From the NCBI RefSeq assembly GCF_900110245.1, contig NZ_FOCZ01000004.1:310001-374000 (forward strand): a DNA stretch of 64,000 nt, written 5' to 3'. Position 1 is the stretch's first letter. Each line of letters starts with the position of its first letter. The position numbers were made by a program, and so were the translations under genes. The DNA comes from Niastella yeongjuensis (GTDB lineage: Bacteria > Bacteroidota > Bacteroidia > Chitinophagales > Chitinophagaceae). Below, in pieces: positions 18,638-28,748 of this stretch. The notes under the pieces are model-generated. The model had not been told where the DNA came from. It searched no databases and saw nothing but the letters and a program-made list of their open reading frames with translations.

Positions 18638-18697
18638 GCAAGACAGTTTCATGTTAACGCTGTCAACCTGTTAACTTGTCAACTTCAACTTTTAACT

Positions 18698-20821
18698 ATG
18701 AAACAAGTTTCATCAAATATATCCCGCAGGCACTTTTTAAAAATAACTTCTTTAGCCGGCGGTGGCGTGTTGTTTGGGTTTGAAATGCTGGCCAGTGCAA
18801 CGGCAGAAACGGTGGCCGATGCACCGCTCTTCTCCCCCAACGCTTACCTTTCTATCGATCCGCAGGGCATTATTACCCTGCTGGCGCCCAATCCCGAGAT
18901 CGGACAGGGTGTAAAAACATCCATTCCCATGCTGCTGGCTGAAGAGCTGGACGTGGACTGGAATAAAGTAGTGGTTACGCAGGCAGCTTTTGATAAAGAA
19001 AAATATGGCAATCAGTCTGCCGGTGGCAGCGGAGCCATCCGTGGCCGGTATGAACCCATCAGAAAAGCAGGCGCTGTAGCCCGTCAAATGCTGATCGCTG
19101 CGGCAGCACAAACCTGGAATGTTCCGGAACAGGAATGTTCAACCGAAAATGGTTTTGTGTTGCATAAAACCAGTGGTAAAAAACTCAGCTACGGGGAGCT
19201 GGCTTCCAAATCGGCCTCCATGCCGGTTCCGGAGAACATCAAATTAAATGACCCGAAAGATTTCAAGATCCTTGGGAAACGCATCAATAATGTCGACAAC
19301 AAAAACATACTTACCGGAAAGCCGCTGTTTGGGATAGATACCCGCCGGGAAGGCATGCTCTTTTGCATGGTTTCGCGCCCACCTGCGTTTGGTAAGAAAT
19401 TGAAGTCGTTCGATGATACCGAAACGCGCAAGATACCGGGGGTAAAAAACGTAGTGCGTACCGAAACAGTGGTAGCCGTACTGGCGACCAATACCTGGGC
19501 TGCTAAAAAAGGCCGCGATGCGCTGAAAGTAGAATGGGAAGACGCCAGTAAGCTGGAAAGTACCACCGAGCATATTGCTGCTTTTAAAGATCTGATTCAA
19601 CAAAAAAGCGACAAACCCGACAGAAATGACGGCAATGTAGAACAGGCTTTGAGCAGCGCGAAAAAAGTGATCGAAGGTATTTATGAAGTGCCCGTGCTAA
19701 GCCATGCGCCCATGGAGCCTATTAACTTTTTTGCCGATGTAAAGGATGGCAAAGCCGATCTATACGGTCCAACCCAGGTGCCTGGTAAAGCCATCAGCGA
19801 TGTAGCAAAGGCATTGGGTATTGCCGAAGCCAATATTACATTGGGCCTGCCCCGGCAGGGCGGCGGTTTTGGCAGAAAACTACGTTCAGACAATGTGGTA
19901 GAAGCTGCCCAGATCTCCGCAGCAGCCAAAGCGCCCATACAAATGTTATGGACACGCGAAGATGATATGCAGGGCGATTTTTACCGGCCTAACGGCATGT
20001 ATCGTTACCAGGCTGCCATTAACGCCAAAAACGAACTCGATGGCTGGTACCTGAGCGCGGTTGCCCTGAATGCAGGCCGTGCTGCGGCACCGGAAAACTT
20101 CCCCGCTGGCGCGCTGGCCAATTATCGCTGCGACAGCCACGGTGTTCAATCCAACATTCAAACCGGCCCCTGGCGCGCCCCCACCCATAATGCGATTGGT
20201 TTTGCGGAACAAAGTTTCCTCGATGAAATAGCACATGAATTAAAGAAAGACCCCATCGCCTTCCGACTTGAATTACTGGAGAAAGCGAAAAGCAACCCGG
20301 TTGGCAAAGTGGGTTATGACATAGAGAAATTCAAAGGTGTGATAAACCTGGTTAGCCAAATGAGTAACTGGGGCAAAAACACACCTGGCCGGTTTAAAGG
20401 CTTTGCCGCCTATTACTCCTTCAGCACGTACGTAGCCGAAGTAGCTGAAGTATCCATAGTAAATGGCAAACCCAAAGTGCATAAAGTATGGGCAGCCGTA
20501 AACTGCGGACAGGTAGTGAACCTGAGCGGCGCCGAAAACCAGGTACAGGGTGCCATCGTTGATGGTTTGGGCCATGCCTGGTATTCAGCCATCACTTTTG
20601 ATAAAGGCGCCGTACAACAGAAAAACTTCAACTCCTATAAAATGATGCGGATGGCCGATGCGCCGCCAGCAGTGGAAGTACAGTTTGTGGCAACCAATGA
20701 AGCGCCTACCGGCCTGGGTGAACCGGGTCTGCCCCCGATCGCGGCAGTAGTATGTAATGCTATATTCGCAGCTACCGGAAAAAGGATCAGGAAATTACCG
20801 TTTGGAAATGAAAAGTTGTAA
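18698..20821 (+). CDS. Molybdopterin-binding large subunit, IorB-like (xanthine dehydrogenase family)
   Basis: A 707-residue protein with a twin-arginine signal S-R-R-H-F-L-K-I (~8-16) followed by a hydrophobic stretch, as in periplasmic IorB-type enzymes. Mo-cofactor-domain features include [16 protein letters not shown] (~70-85), GGSGAIRG, the [10 protein letters not shown] loop (~385-395) and the C-terminal G-L-G-E-P-G-L-P-P with the catalytic-type Glu. With IorA it should hydroxylate an aldehyde or N-heterocycle using water, outside the cytoplasm. The single-chain fused layout fits IorB rather than three-subunit CO dehydrogenase-like enzymes. The substrate is unknown. Confidence 0.92.
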   Translation: MKQVSSNISRRHFLKITSLAGGGVLFGFEMLASATAETVADAPLFSPNAYLSIDPQGIITLLAPNPEIGQGVKTSIPMLLAEELDVDWNKVVVTQAAFDKEKYGNQSAGGSGAIRGRYEPIRKAGAVARQMLIAAAAQTWNVPEQECSTENGFVLHKTSGKKLSYGELASKSASMPVPENIKLNDPKDFKILGKRINNVDNKNILTGKPLFGIDTRREGMLFCMVSRPPAFGKKLKSFDDTETRKIPGVKNVVRTETVVAVLATNTWAAKKGRDALKVEWEDASKLESTTEHIAAFKDLIQQKSDKPDRNDGNVEQALSSAKKVIEGIYEVPVLSHAPMEPINFFADVKDGKADLYGPTQVPGKAISDVAKALGIAEANITLGLPRQGGGFGRKLRSDNVVEAAQISAAAKAPIQMLWTREDDMQGDFYRPNGMYRYQAAINAKNELDGWYLSAVALNAGRAAAPENFPAGALANYRCDSHGVQSNIQTGPWRAPTHNAIGFAEQSFLDEIAHELKKDPIAFRLELLEKAKSNPVGKVGYDIEKFKGVINLVSQMSNWGKNTPGRFKGFAAYYSFSTYVAEVAEVSIVNGKPKVHKVWAAVNCGQVVNLSGAENQVQGAIVDGLGHAWYSAITFDKGAVQQKNFNSYKMMRMADAPPAVEVQFVATNEAPTGLGEPGLPPIAAVVCNAIFAATGKRIRKLPFGNEKL

Positions 20822-20849
20822 GTAGAAACTTCCTATTTTTACGACCGCA

Positions 20850-22373
20850 ATGATCAGCAAAATATCCTGGTTACAACGTCTTAAAGATAGTTTTACCAGT
20901 CAACCGACAGCTACCGAATCCTTTTCACGATTCCTGATAAAAGACAATCTCAATAAAAAATACCTGCTGATAGCAACAGCAGGTATTTTTATTCAGTTTA
21001 TCCTGTTCAAGCTTTGTTACCCGTTTGCCGATTATTTTAACGACAGCTATACTTATATCGATGCGGCTGCTCACAATTACCCCATCAGCGTACGGCCATT
21101 GGGGTTCTCCCGTTTTCTTTCGCTGGTACATCATTTATCCTCCTCCGACACAGCCCTTGTTTTCATTCACTACCTGACCATACAGCTCGGGTTATTGTAT
21201 TTATTTTTTACACTCCGGTTTTTCTTTCCCCTGCGCAACAGCATCAGTCATGTGTTGTTTGCGCTGCTGATCTTTAATCCGGTTACCTTATACTTAAGCA
21301 ATTATGTAAGCAGTGATGCCATGTTTGCGAGCGTGAGTATTGTCTGGTTCACCTTACTGATCTGGCTTATTAACCGGCCTACCTGGACCCGGCTTTTAGT
21401 AATGGCAGAATTGCTGTATCTCCTGTTCCAGTTTCGTTATACGGCATTGTACCTGCCATTGGTAACCATACCAGCCATATTGTTCAGCCGGCGGAACTGG
21501 TTTTTCAAAATTTCAGGAATTGTGTTGGTAGTAGTGCCCATGTACTTAGGCATGCAACATATAAAAAATCTGACGTATAAGGATACAGGTACCCGGGTAT
21601 TTTCCGCCTTCGGCAGCTGGATGGCCACCAATAATGCGTTGCAGATGTACCCCTATATAAAAGTGCAGGATAAAGACCTGCCTACAGCGGACTGCATTGC
21701 ATTCAATAAAATAGTGAAACAATATTTCGATACCCTGCCTGCATCTGCAAGACCCGGTCCCGTTGATTTATTGTGGCTTGACCATTCACCACTTAAAACG
21801 TATATGCATGCCCTGCAAAAACAAAAAAAGATCAATGGGTATTTCAGGGCCTGGCATGCAGTGGCGCCTGTTTTTATGCAATACAGCAATACCTTGCTGT
21901 TACAACACCCTGTTGCATATATGCGATATTATATGTTGCCCAACGCAAAGACATTCTTTTTGCCGCCGCTGGAGTGTCTTCTTTCCTATAACGAACAGAA
22001 AAACACCGTAGATTCTGTTGCGATGAAATGGTTCAGATATAAAAGTAACCGGGTTACCTCCATAAACAAAACAATTCAGGCTTCCATATTAAGTCCCATG
22101 CCGGGCCTGTGGTTGCTTTCGAATATTATTTTTTGCGGAGCGCTGGTCTTCGTATTGGCCCGGGCAAAACGTTATAGGCTTTCACCTGTCTTAATACGCA
22201 CGTTATTAATAGCCGGGGCTTTCTGGGGCACTCACTTTTGCTTTAGCATTTATGCCGCATCGATCGTTTTCCGGTTTCAGTATTTCCCCATGATCGTTAC
22301 TGTTACCTTTTCCCTGATACTGATCAACATCCTTACCACTCATGATCGCAATAAGCCCGTGTCCACAATGTAA
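20850..22373 (+). CDS. Polytopic membrane protein, GT-C/glycosyltransferase-39-like
   Basis: A 507-residue protein with about 11 hydrophobic helices. The first luminal loop contains YFNDSYTYIDAA, an Asp-x-x-x-Tyr pattern like the catalytic loop of GT-C (PMT/ArnT-type) glycosyltransferases, followed by RPLGFSRFLSL. A soluble loop (~245-345) lies between helices, which also suits GT-C enzymes. It would use a lipid-linked sugar to glycosylate an envelope acceptor. No polyprenyl-sugar gene is beside it, so the call rests on topology. TATTTTTA just before the ATG may be its -7 box. The 3' end overlaps the convergent protoglobin gene by 41 bp. Confidence 0.6.
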   Translation: MISKISWLQRLKDSFTSQPTATESFSRFLIKDNLNKKYLLIATAGIFIQFILFKLCYPFADYFNDSYTYIDAAAHNYPISVRPLGFSRFLSLVHHLSSSDTALVFIHYLTIQLGLLYLFFTLRFFFPLRNSISHVLFALLIFNPVTLYLSNYVSSDAMFASVSIVWFTLLIWLINRPTWTRLLVMAELLYLLFQFRYTALYLPLVTIPAILFSRRNWFFKISGIVLVVVPMYLGMQHIKNLTYKDTGTRVFSAFGSWMATNNALQMYPYIKVQDKDLPTADCIAFNKIVKQYFDTLPASARPGPVDLLWLDHSPLKTYMHALQKQKKINGYFRAWHAVAPVFMQYSNTLLLQHPVAYMRYYMLPNAKTFFLPPLECLLSYNEQKNTVDSVAMKWFRYKSNRVTSINKTIQASILSPMPGLWLLSNIIFCGALVFVLARAKRYRLSPVLIRTLLIAGAFWGTHFCFSIYAASIVFRFQYFPMIVTVTFSLILINILTTHDRNKPVSTM

Positions 22374-22926
22374 CATGTAGCAACACTGCTTTACACCACG
22401 CCTTGTGCATTTTTTCGATAACGCCCAGGCTGTGTCCGTTTTTAGCCATAAATGGTTTTATGGAGTCGTTTATTACGGCGGTAAATGCAATTACATATCG
22501 CATAGGAATAAACGGCGCCGCATCGGCGTTATCTGTTTTATTCTTTTTGGCCGACATATGGCGTAAGCCGATCTCATGCTGATAATTCAACCAATCCTGG
22601 TCATATGGTTTGTAGCAAAGGTCCATGATCCATTGTTTGAACCGTTCCTTTACCCTCGTTTTATATTGTTCGTCGGTTTTACCGGCATCGTTTTTAAAAT
22701 AATACGCCAGGTGCGGCATTGAACTGATGACCCCGCGCCACATATTTACAATAGACTCGGTTTGCGGCTCCAGCACATCGCCTGCCATTCGTAAGTACTT
22801 TTGATCGTCTGAATCGAGGGTAATGGTTTGCTTCAACAGATCCAACTCTTTCACAGTAACCGGTGAGGTGGCTAATTCATTTGCACCATAGTCGTACCCG
22901 GCGATATTGTCCACTACTGTTTCCAT
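22333..22926 (-). CDS. Protoglobin-family protein
   Basis: A 197-residue all-helical protein whose centre reads VNMWRGVISSMPHLAYYF and Y-K-T-R-V-K-E-R-F-K-Q-W, followed by YQHEIGLRHM and the C-terminal W-C-K-A-V-L-L-H-V-T-L-W-T-R-A-Y. This fits the stand-alone protoglobin (PF11563-type) fold; the His in YQHEIGLRH (~120-125) is the likely proximal haem ligand. It probably binds O2, NO or CO as a sensor or scavenger, with no output domain fused. It overlaps the convergent membrane-protein gene by 41 bp. An ATTTG-N7-CAAAT palindrome lies 15 bp upstream of the start. Confidence 0.82.
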   Translation of the reverse strand: METVVDNIAGYDYGANELATSPVTVKELDLLKQTITLDSDDQKYLRMAGDVLEPQTESIVNMWRGVISSMPHLAYYFKNDAGKTDEQYKTRVKERFKQWIMDLCYKPYDQDWLNYQHEIGLRHMSAKKNKTDNADAAPFIPMRYVIAFTAVINDSIKPFMAKNGHSLGVIEKMHKAWCKAVLLHVTLWTRAYCDHEW

Positions 22927-22940
22927 AACTAATTGTTTTT

Positions 22941-22957
22941 ATTTGCTTTAAACAAAT
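22941..22957. promoter_or_regulatory. Palindrome upstream of the protoglobin gene
   Basis: ATTTG-N7-CAAAT, near-palindromic through its centre (CTTTAAA), ends 15 bp before the protoglobin start. It could be an operator of a dimeric regulator, such as a CRP/FNR-type protein, which would suit a haem sensor. It is a single occurrence and AT-rich, so chance cannot be excluded. Confidence 0.3.
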
Positions 22958-23061
22958 CTTAAAAAACCGTACCATCTGGGATTACCGGTCTGGCAGGCAA
23001 AAAAATACCCAGGGAAACAGGGGCTGCCGCTCGTGATGAATGAATCGGGTAACTATTTCTA

Positions 23062-23610
23062 TTAAGAGGAGAAATTCCGCCAGCCACGTTTTTCTACAGT
23101 CCGCACATTGGCTGTTGTTTTAAAGGTCAGCAGGTAATTAAATAAAAATTGAAGTTCTTTATCATTTCCATCGCCGGTGAACTCCTTTATATAAACTGCA
23201 TTTCCATAGTTGGTCCTTGCCTTTTCCGGCGAATCATCCACTATCAGGATCTGTTCAAGACGAAATCCTTTTTTCTTTAGCTTATCGAGTCTTTTTTCGT
23301 AATAATAAGTATCATATTCATAATCCCGCTTCATGGTGCATTTGCTACGTCCCCATACCACCAATGGTTCTATTGTTGCGGGCATAATATGATCAACTAT
23401 TTCTGCCACATAATCATCGCTTGCCGAACTCCAGATGCCTATCGTAAAATGCCGGGCAATATCACTTAAAAAGGAACGCACGCCCGGCCGCTCGTAAACA
23501 TAATAGGCATCGAACATAAAATGAGCGGGGTAACCCAACTCAGCGCCATTCGCATGAATCAATGTTTCATCCAGATCAAAAATTATCAGCTTATCCGACT
23601 TACTTTCCAT
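23062..23610 (-). CDS. HAD-superfamily NLI/FCP1-type phosphatase-like protein
   Basis: A 182-residue protein with F-D-L-D-E-T-L (nucleophile D12 and D14), GIWSSASDDYVAEIV (motif II Ser) and QILIVDDSPEK (motif IV, Asp-Asp), the order of the NLI-interacting-factor/FCP1 branch of HAD phosphatases. Y-E-R-P-G-V-R-S-F-L before motif II is also typical. The frame is open to 23673, but ATG 23610 starts at the conserved core and is preferred. A phosphoprotein or small-molecule substrate is unknown. Overlapping palindromes lie 58-115 bp upstream of the start. Confidence 0.82.
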   Translation of the reverse strand: MESKSDKLIIFDLDETLIHANGAELGYPAHFMFDAYYVYERPGVRSFLSDIARHFTIGIWSSASDDYVAEIVDHIMPATIEPLVVWGRSKCTMKRDYEYDTYYYEKRLDKLKKKGFRLEQILIVDDSPEKARTNYGNAVYIKEFTGDGNDKELQFLFNYLLTFKTTANVRTVEKRGWRNFSS

Positions 23611-23667
23611 AAGGTTAAGATAGTAAAAATGAGCAATTGTGTCTAAAACGGCCAAATATCGGAACCA

Positions 23668-23725
23668 AACCAATATAGTACTGGAACACTATATTGGTTA
23701 AATATAGTATTCCAGCACAATATTT
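23668..23725. promoter_or_regulatory. Overlapping palindromes (mutually exclusive hairpins) upstream of the HAD gene
   Basis: A perfect 12-bp inverted repeat AACCAATATAGT/ACTATATTGGTT (23668-23679 and 23688-23699, 8-nt loop) overlaps a second dyad with 18-bp arms (23678-23695 and 23701-23718) that becomes fully paired with two G-U pairs only in minus-strand RNA. A third short pair AAATAT/ATATTT (23700-23705 and 23720-23725) overlaps both. The competing arms suggest an operator cluster or a switch-like leader of the HAD gene. Beyond it, 23726-23953 shows nothing else recognised. Confidence 0.5.
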
Positions 23726-23953
23726 CCACTTTATAAAGTTATAACACTATACTTCCTTCGCCAGACCTTCCTCTCAATAAACAATTCACCCGCCCGATTC
23801 CCGCCGCGCCCGCCAAAATAGTTCATATTAGTTTCAGGTTACAGGTTGGGGTCCTTATTGCAGACAATCAATTAACCTTTATATTTCCCCTGGTGCAGCA
23901 AGCTAAAATCGAAGCCAACAAACTCAATAACTAAATTACTCAAGAACCCGCTT

Positions 23954-23985
23954 TTAACTTGTTAACTGATCAACTGATCAACCTA
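23954..23985. repeat. Octamer tandem array ending in a stop codon
   Basis: Four 8-nt units TTAACTTG, TTAACTGA, TCAACTGA, TCAACCTA. The last three bases (CTA) are the TAG stop of the minus-strand gene that begins at 23983, so the array runs directly out of the coding sequence. Confidence 0.8.
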
Positions 23986-26019
23986 CTTCCCCCTCGTCCA
24001 TTTCTTATCGAGCATACGCATAAAATAACCACCTACTACGCTGCGGGCCTGAAAGCCTACCTGTTTTCCATTGGTAGTTTCGTGCCAGTCGCTCAGCGGT
24101 ACCCGGGTTGGCGTTTCTGTAAGGTAGGTATAAAGCGGGTCTGTGAGCGCTTTAAAAGCCGTTGAATCGCTTGTCAGCGTGGCAGTCCAAATGATCCAAT
24201 CGCTTTTAGTATAGGTTTTACGGCTATCCAGTGGCAGCCCAAAGGTATTTTGTCTGGTGAGGTAGTATTTTATCTCTTTGTTAGATACTTCGGCCGGAAA
24301 CAAATGCAGGTTCAATACCCGGTCCCAAACCAGGTTATACTTTTGGCTCCAGGTGTTTTTATCTGAAAAAGTGAGGGAATAATGATCGCCATCATTGGCC
24401 ATATGCATCCATTTTTTTGCCATGTTAATAGCTGTGGTGCGGTATTTCATACTGGTGGGCACATCATGCATCATTTCGGCCAGCATAGCGTAACAGCCTA
24501 TAGCGACAATAGCCTTTACCGATAAATTCGCATTGCGTGCCAGGTGACCGGCAAAATCATCGGTGCACAACTGGTTGGCAGGATCAAAGCCTTCTTTCTC
24601 CAGGTATTCGACCCAGGTGGTCAGCGTTTTCCAGTGCTTTCTGGCGTAATTGGCGTTTCCTTCCGTTTTGGCAATTGCCGCTGTTAAAATGAGCATATTG
24701 CCCGATTCTTCTACCGGCATGTCTTCTCCATAGGTTTGTCCGTTGGCCAATGGATAGGTGCCCAGGTCATGCGCGGCAAATGGCTTAGCAAATTTGCCGC
24801 TTTCAGAATAATAAAAGATACCATTCAGCATACCCTTTAACAGATCGGGGTTGTACAGCAGGTACAAGGGCGCTGATGGATATGTTACGTCTACTGTATT
24901 GATGGAACCGTTACTGTAGTTCTCTTTCGACAGGAATAAGAGTTCCCCTTTGGGGTCCTTTACGATCTTATGCGCCGCAATGCTCTGACGGTAAGCGGCC
25001 ACGCATAACTGCGCATATTTTTCGCCACCGGCCTTCACCGCATCTGCATACATTTCTTCATCAAATGCAATACATTGTTTCAGCACGCTTTTATAATCGG
25101 CTGCAGCATGGGCCAGTTCTTTTTCTATGGTACGTCCTTCGGTGCGCCAAACCGGTGGCAGGTTCTGGCCAAAATACTGCACAGAATAAACGTCGTCGTA
25201 CGCCAGCATGATGACCTGTTCGAATGGCCTGTCCTTGAGCCGCAGGGGCGTTAACCCGGTGCGTAAGACCATTTGTTTCCCCGTTATGGAATCAGGCAAT
25301 ACAGCTATACTACGCTCGCCATTGTCGATGCTCAGGACGGGCAATACCTCCTTTGTAGCAACATACAAATAGCCCCAGTCGATCCGCAGGTCATCCCCTT
25401 TTTTCTGTAATACCGGTTGTTCTACTGAACCTGCTTTCAACATCTTTAATTCCTCCTGCTTACCTGGGTATATTACGCCTTTTACTTCCTGATCCGGTTT
25501 ATTAACACATAAATTGGTTGATACATCGAAATCAACACCTGCCAAATGCACTTTACCATCTGTTGCCTGCATTGTAAAGCTTACATAAGAAACCGGTCTT
25601 GTCAACAGCGTCCAGTTGTTCAATAATAAAGGGGAAGTAAATTGAACCTGGAGATCTACAGGCCCACAGGTATATTTATAGATGGTTCGGGTGGCAGTAA
25701 CAGTTATTCCGTTCAATTTGGGCACGCCCACCGGCGGCATTTCTTTATCAGCGACCCGTTTTTCAATGATCGCTTTCAGGTCAGGCCGCCACTCCCCCAT
25801 GAACCGGAAAATCTGTTTATCGACCGTGATCCAGCCGGTCAGCGACTGTTCGGAACCCGTCCAGTGTCTGGTAGTACTGGCAGCAGGGTCATCAGTAAAC
25901 GACCATACGCTGAAATAAGGATCATGGGTGATCAGCGGGTAAGCAGGCATTTTCTTTACCTGGGCGGAAATAACCATTGAAAAAAGGAGGAAAACCGGTA
26001 GCAAAATGGTATTTTTCAT
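23983..26019 (-). CDS. Secreted DUF4965/glutaminase-A (GtaA)-like protein
   Basis: A 678-residue protein with a signal peptide (MKNTILLPVFLLFSMVISAQ). The mature part opens with P-A-Y-P-L-I-T-H-D-P-Y-F-S-V-W (DUF4964 opening), continues through a DUF5127-like beta region, a DUF4965 region (PSAPLYLLYNPDLLKG, then DLGTYPLANGQ and MPVEESGNMLILTAA around 420-450), and an alpha/alpha-barrel DUF1793 C-terminus (YNLVWDRVLNL, Q-N-T-F-G-L-P-L-D-S). This is the whole set seen in fungal glutaminase A-like proteins, which are very common in gut and soil Bacteroidota and often sit in glycan loci. True activity here may be glycosidase-like rather than glutaminase. It is monocistronic. Confidence 0.85.
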   Translation of the reverse strand: MKNTILLPVFLLFSMVISAQVKKMPAYPLITHDPYFSVWSFTDDPAASTTRHWTGSEQSLTGWITVDKQIFRFMGEWRPDLKAIIEKRVADKEMPPVGVPKLNGITVTATRTIYKYTCGPVDLQVQFTSPLLLNNWTLLTRPVSYVSFTMQATDGKVHLAGVDFDVSTNLCVNKPDQEVKGVIYPGKQEELKMLKAGSVEQPVLQKKGDDLRIDWGYLYVATKEVLPVLSIDNGERSIAVLPDSITGKQMVLRTGLTPLRLKDRPFEQVIMLAYDDVYSVQYFGQNLPPVWRTEGRTIEKELAHAAADYKSVLKQCIAFDEEMYADAVKAGGEKYAQLCVAAYRQSIAAHKIVKDPKGELLFLSKENYSNGSINTVDVTYPSAPLYLLYNPDLLKGMLNGIFYYSESGKFAKPFAAHDLGTYPLANGQTYGEDMPVEESGNMLILTAAIAKTEGNANYARKHWKTLTTWVEYLEKEGFDPANQLCTDDFAGHLARNANLSVKAIVAIGCYAMLAEMMHDVPTSMKYRTTAINMAKKWMHMANDGDHYSLTFSDKNTWSQKYNLVWDRVLNLHLFPAEVSNKEIKYYLTRQNTFGLPLDSRKTYTKSDWIIWTATLTSDSTAFKALTDPLYTYLTETPTRVPLSDWHETTNGKQVGFQARSVVGGYFMRMLDKKWTRGK

Positions 26020-26165
26020 ATGTGCGAAAGGTAATTAACGTGATAACAACTGATAAAGATCAGGCAGCAATATTGCATGTGTTAATATGCAATTTACATA
26101 TATGACCGAATTTACTGCGTTAGCAAATTAAAAACAGCTCACCCGTATAAAAATCTTGTTATAAA

Positions 26166-28748
26166 ATGAACTGGCACACCTCCTCTATAGATGCTATTTT
26201 CAAGGAACTTCAAACCAATGCAGATGGACTGGCGGCCGATGAAGTGGCTAAACGAATTCAACAGGTTGGTCCCAATCAGCTGCAGGAAAAAAAGAAGAAA
26301 CCGGTTTGGCTGTTGTTGTTGATGCAGTTCAAAGACGTGATGATCCTGATATTAATTGTCGCAGCCATTGTATCGGGTGTTGCCGGCGATCTGAAAGACG
26401 CGCTTGTAATATTGATAATTATTATCATCAATGCCATTGTGGGCTTTGTACAGGAGTACCGCGCCGAAAAAGCGATAGAAGCCCTGAAGAAACTGTCGGC
26501 AGCCATGGTAAAGGTGCGCCGGAACAAACAGGTAACGCAAATTGCCGCTACGGAAATAGTTCCTGGTGATATCATCCTGCTGGAGGCGGGTGATATGGTA
26601 GGTGCAGATATCCGCATTTTAAGAAGCAATGCCCTGAAAATTGAAGAAGCTTCTCTGACGGGTGAGTCGCAGGGAGTCGACAAATCGACCGGGGCCCTGC
26701 TGGAGGAGGACGCGCCGCTGGGCGACCGTACCAATATGGCTTATAAAAGCACGCTGGTTACCGCCGGTAACGGTGCCGGGGTGGTGGTAGCCACCGGCAT
26801 GCAAACCGAGATCGGAAAAATAGCCGGCATGTTACAGGAAGGCGAATCGGTAACCCCACTGCAAAAGCGTTTGGCCGATTTCAGTAAAAAATTGTCCTTT
26901 GTAATATTGGGCATTTGTGTAGTGTTATATGTCATTGGTTTATTACGGGGGGTAGACCCATTGACCATGTTGCTTACCACCATATCCCTGGCAGTAGCCG
27001 CAATTCCCGAAGCACTGCCTGCCGTTATCACCATTGCGCTGGCACTGGGAGCTAAAAAACTGGTGCGCAAAAAAGCATTGATCCGAAAATTACCGGCAGT
27101 TGAAACGCTGGGTTCCGTCACCTACATCTGCAGCGATAAAACCGGTACACTTACCCAAAACCAAATGACGGTGCAGGCTACCTGGCAGTATGAACAATTC
27201 GGGCTGTCCATTCCGGCAATAAAAAAAGAACAATCTTTATTGCTGGTAATGGGATTGAACCACGACTCCCAAAAAGACCATACAGACAACGACAAACGAA
27301 AAGGCGATCCCACCGAAGTAGCGCTTGTAGAATATGCCCTGCAACAGAATGGGTATAATGACAGATGGGAGCAGGATTTCCCCCGGGAGCAGGAACTGCC
27401 GTTCGATTCGGACCGTAAGCTGATGACCACGGTGCACAAGACGAACGGCCAATACCTGGTGATCACCAAAGGGGCGCTGGAGTCGATCCTGAAAATATGT
27501 AAAACAGGCGATCAACAATGCATCAACGATCAAAGTAATAAACTGGCCGAAACCGGACAGCGGGTAATTGCCTACTCCTGCAAACTGATACAACAGTTAC
27601 CCCAAAAAGGAGACCAGGCCGCCCTGGAAAGTGATCAGGATTTTTGCGGGCTGGCAGGCATGATCGATCCGCCGCGGCCGGAAGCGCGTCAGGCCATTGC
27701 AGAATGCAAAACGGCAGGCATTGTGCCGGTACTAATTACCGGCGATCATCCTGTAACAGCAGCAGCCATAGCCCGCGATATGGGCATTCTGCAAAGCAAG
27801 GACGACAGAACCATAACGGGCGCCGAGCTGGCAAAACTATCAGATGAAGAACTTGACAAAAGCATCACACAGATAAAAGTATATGCGCGCGTATCGCCCC
27901 AACAAAAACTGCGGATAGTTGAAACCTTACAAAAGAAGCACCAGTTTGTAGCCATGACGGGTGATGGGGTGAACGATGCACCCGCTTTAAAACGTGCCAA
28001 TATCGGCGTTGCCATGGGCATTACCGGAACCGATGTTTCGAAGGAAGCAGCTGCGATGATCCTGCTCGACGATAATTTCGCCACCATTGTAAAAGCTGTA
28101 AAAGAAGGCAGAAGGATCTATGATAATATTCGAAAATTCATCCGGTATGTGCTGGCCTGTAATTTTGCGGAGATCCTGACCATCTTCATGGCACCGGTAG
28201 TTGGTTTGCCTATTCCGTTGTTACCGATCCATATCTTGTGGATCAACCTGGTAACGGATAGTTTACCCGGGCTGGCACTGGCGGGTGAAAAAGCAGAACC
28301 CAGGATCATGCAGCGGCCGCCACGCGACACCAATGAAGGCATATTTTCACATGGCCTGGGATTGAACACCATTTGGGTGGGGGTCTTAATGGCTGCAGTA
28401 GGACTGGTTACACAGGCCTGGGCCATTCATATTGGGGATGCTCACTGGCAAACCATGATCTTTACCGTATTATGTTTTAGCCAGATGGGACATGCGCTGG
28501 TATCGCGCAGTGAAAGCGAATATATTTTCCGGTTAGGGGTGTTTTCGAACCGCAATCTTATTGGCGCTATTGCGCTCACCTTCATTTTACAGATTGCGAT
28601 CATATATATGCCGGCCCTGAATAAAATATTTAACACAGCCCCACTTACCATTACGGAACTGGGACTGTGTTTATTGATCTCCACCATCACGTTTCATGCG
28701 GTGGAGCTGGAAAAATTTATTAAGCGCAGATCGGGGAAAATCAATTAA
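26166..28748 (+). CDS. Cation-transporting P-type ATPase (Ca2+/PMR1-like)
   Basis: An 860-residue P2-type ATPase. Seen: an N-terminal cation-ATPase domain, the TGES loop (LTGES ~165), A-I-P-E-A-L-P in helix M4, phosphorylation D324 in S-D-K-T-G-T-L-T, the hinge M-T-G-D-G-V-N-D-A-P-A-L, and M6 W-I-N-L-V-T-D-S-L-P-G-L. The PEALP and NLVTD ion-site residues fit Ca2+ (or Mn2+) export by PMR1/SERCA-like pumps. The length matches bacterial members. It is followed at once by a convergent lipoprotein gene, the two stop codons overlapping by 4 bp, so antisense read-through is possible. Bacterial pumps of this group often sit near universal stress proteins, as here about 4 kb away. Confidence 0.93.
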   Translation: MNWHTSSIDAIFKELQTNADGLAADEVAKRIQQVGPNQLQEKKKKPVWLLLLMQFKDVMILILIVAAIVSGVAGDLKDALVILIIIIINAIVGFVQEYRAEKAIEALKKLSAAMVKVRRNKQVTQIAATEIVPGDIILLEAGDMVGADIRILRSNALKIEEASLTGESQGVDKSTGALLEEDAPLGDRTNMAYKSTLVTAGNGAGVVVATGMQTEIGKIAGMLQEGESVTPLQKRLADFSKKLSFVILGICVVLYVIGLLRGVDPLTMLLTTISLAVAAIPEALPAVITIALALGAKKLVRKKALIRKLPAVETLGSVTYICSDKTGTLTQNQMTVQATWQYEQFGLSIPAIKKEQSLLLVMGLNHDSQKDHTDNDKRKGDPTEVALVEYALQQNGYNDRWEQDFPREQELPFDSDRKLMTTVHKTNGQYLVITKGALESILKICKTGDQQCINDQSNKLAETGQRVIAYSCKLIQQLPQKGDQAALESDQDFCGLAGMIDPPRPEARQAIAECKTAGIVPVLITGDHPVTAAAIARDMGILQSKDDRTITGAELAKLSDEELDKSITQIKVYARVSPQQKLRIVETLQKKHQFVAMTGDGVNDAPALKRANIGVAMGITGTDVSKEAAAMILLDDNFATIVKAVKEGRRIYDNIRKFIRYVLACNFAEILTIFMAPVVGLPIPLLPIHILWINLVTDSLPGLALAGEKAEPRIMQRPPRDTNEGIFSHGLGLNTIWVGVLMAAVGLVTQAWAIHIGDAHWQTMIFTVLCFSQMGHALVSRSESEYIFRLGVFSNRNLIGAIALTFILQIAIIYMPALNKIFNTAPLTITELGLCLLISTITFHAVELEKFIKRRSGKIN

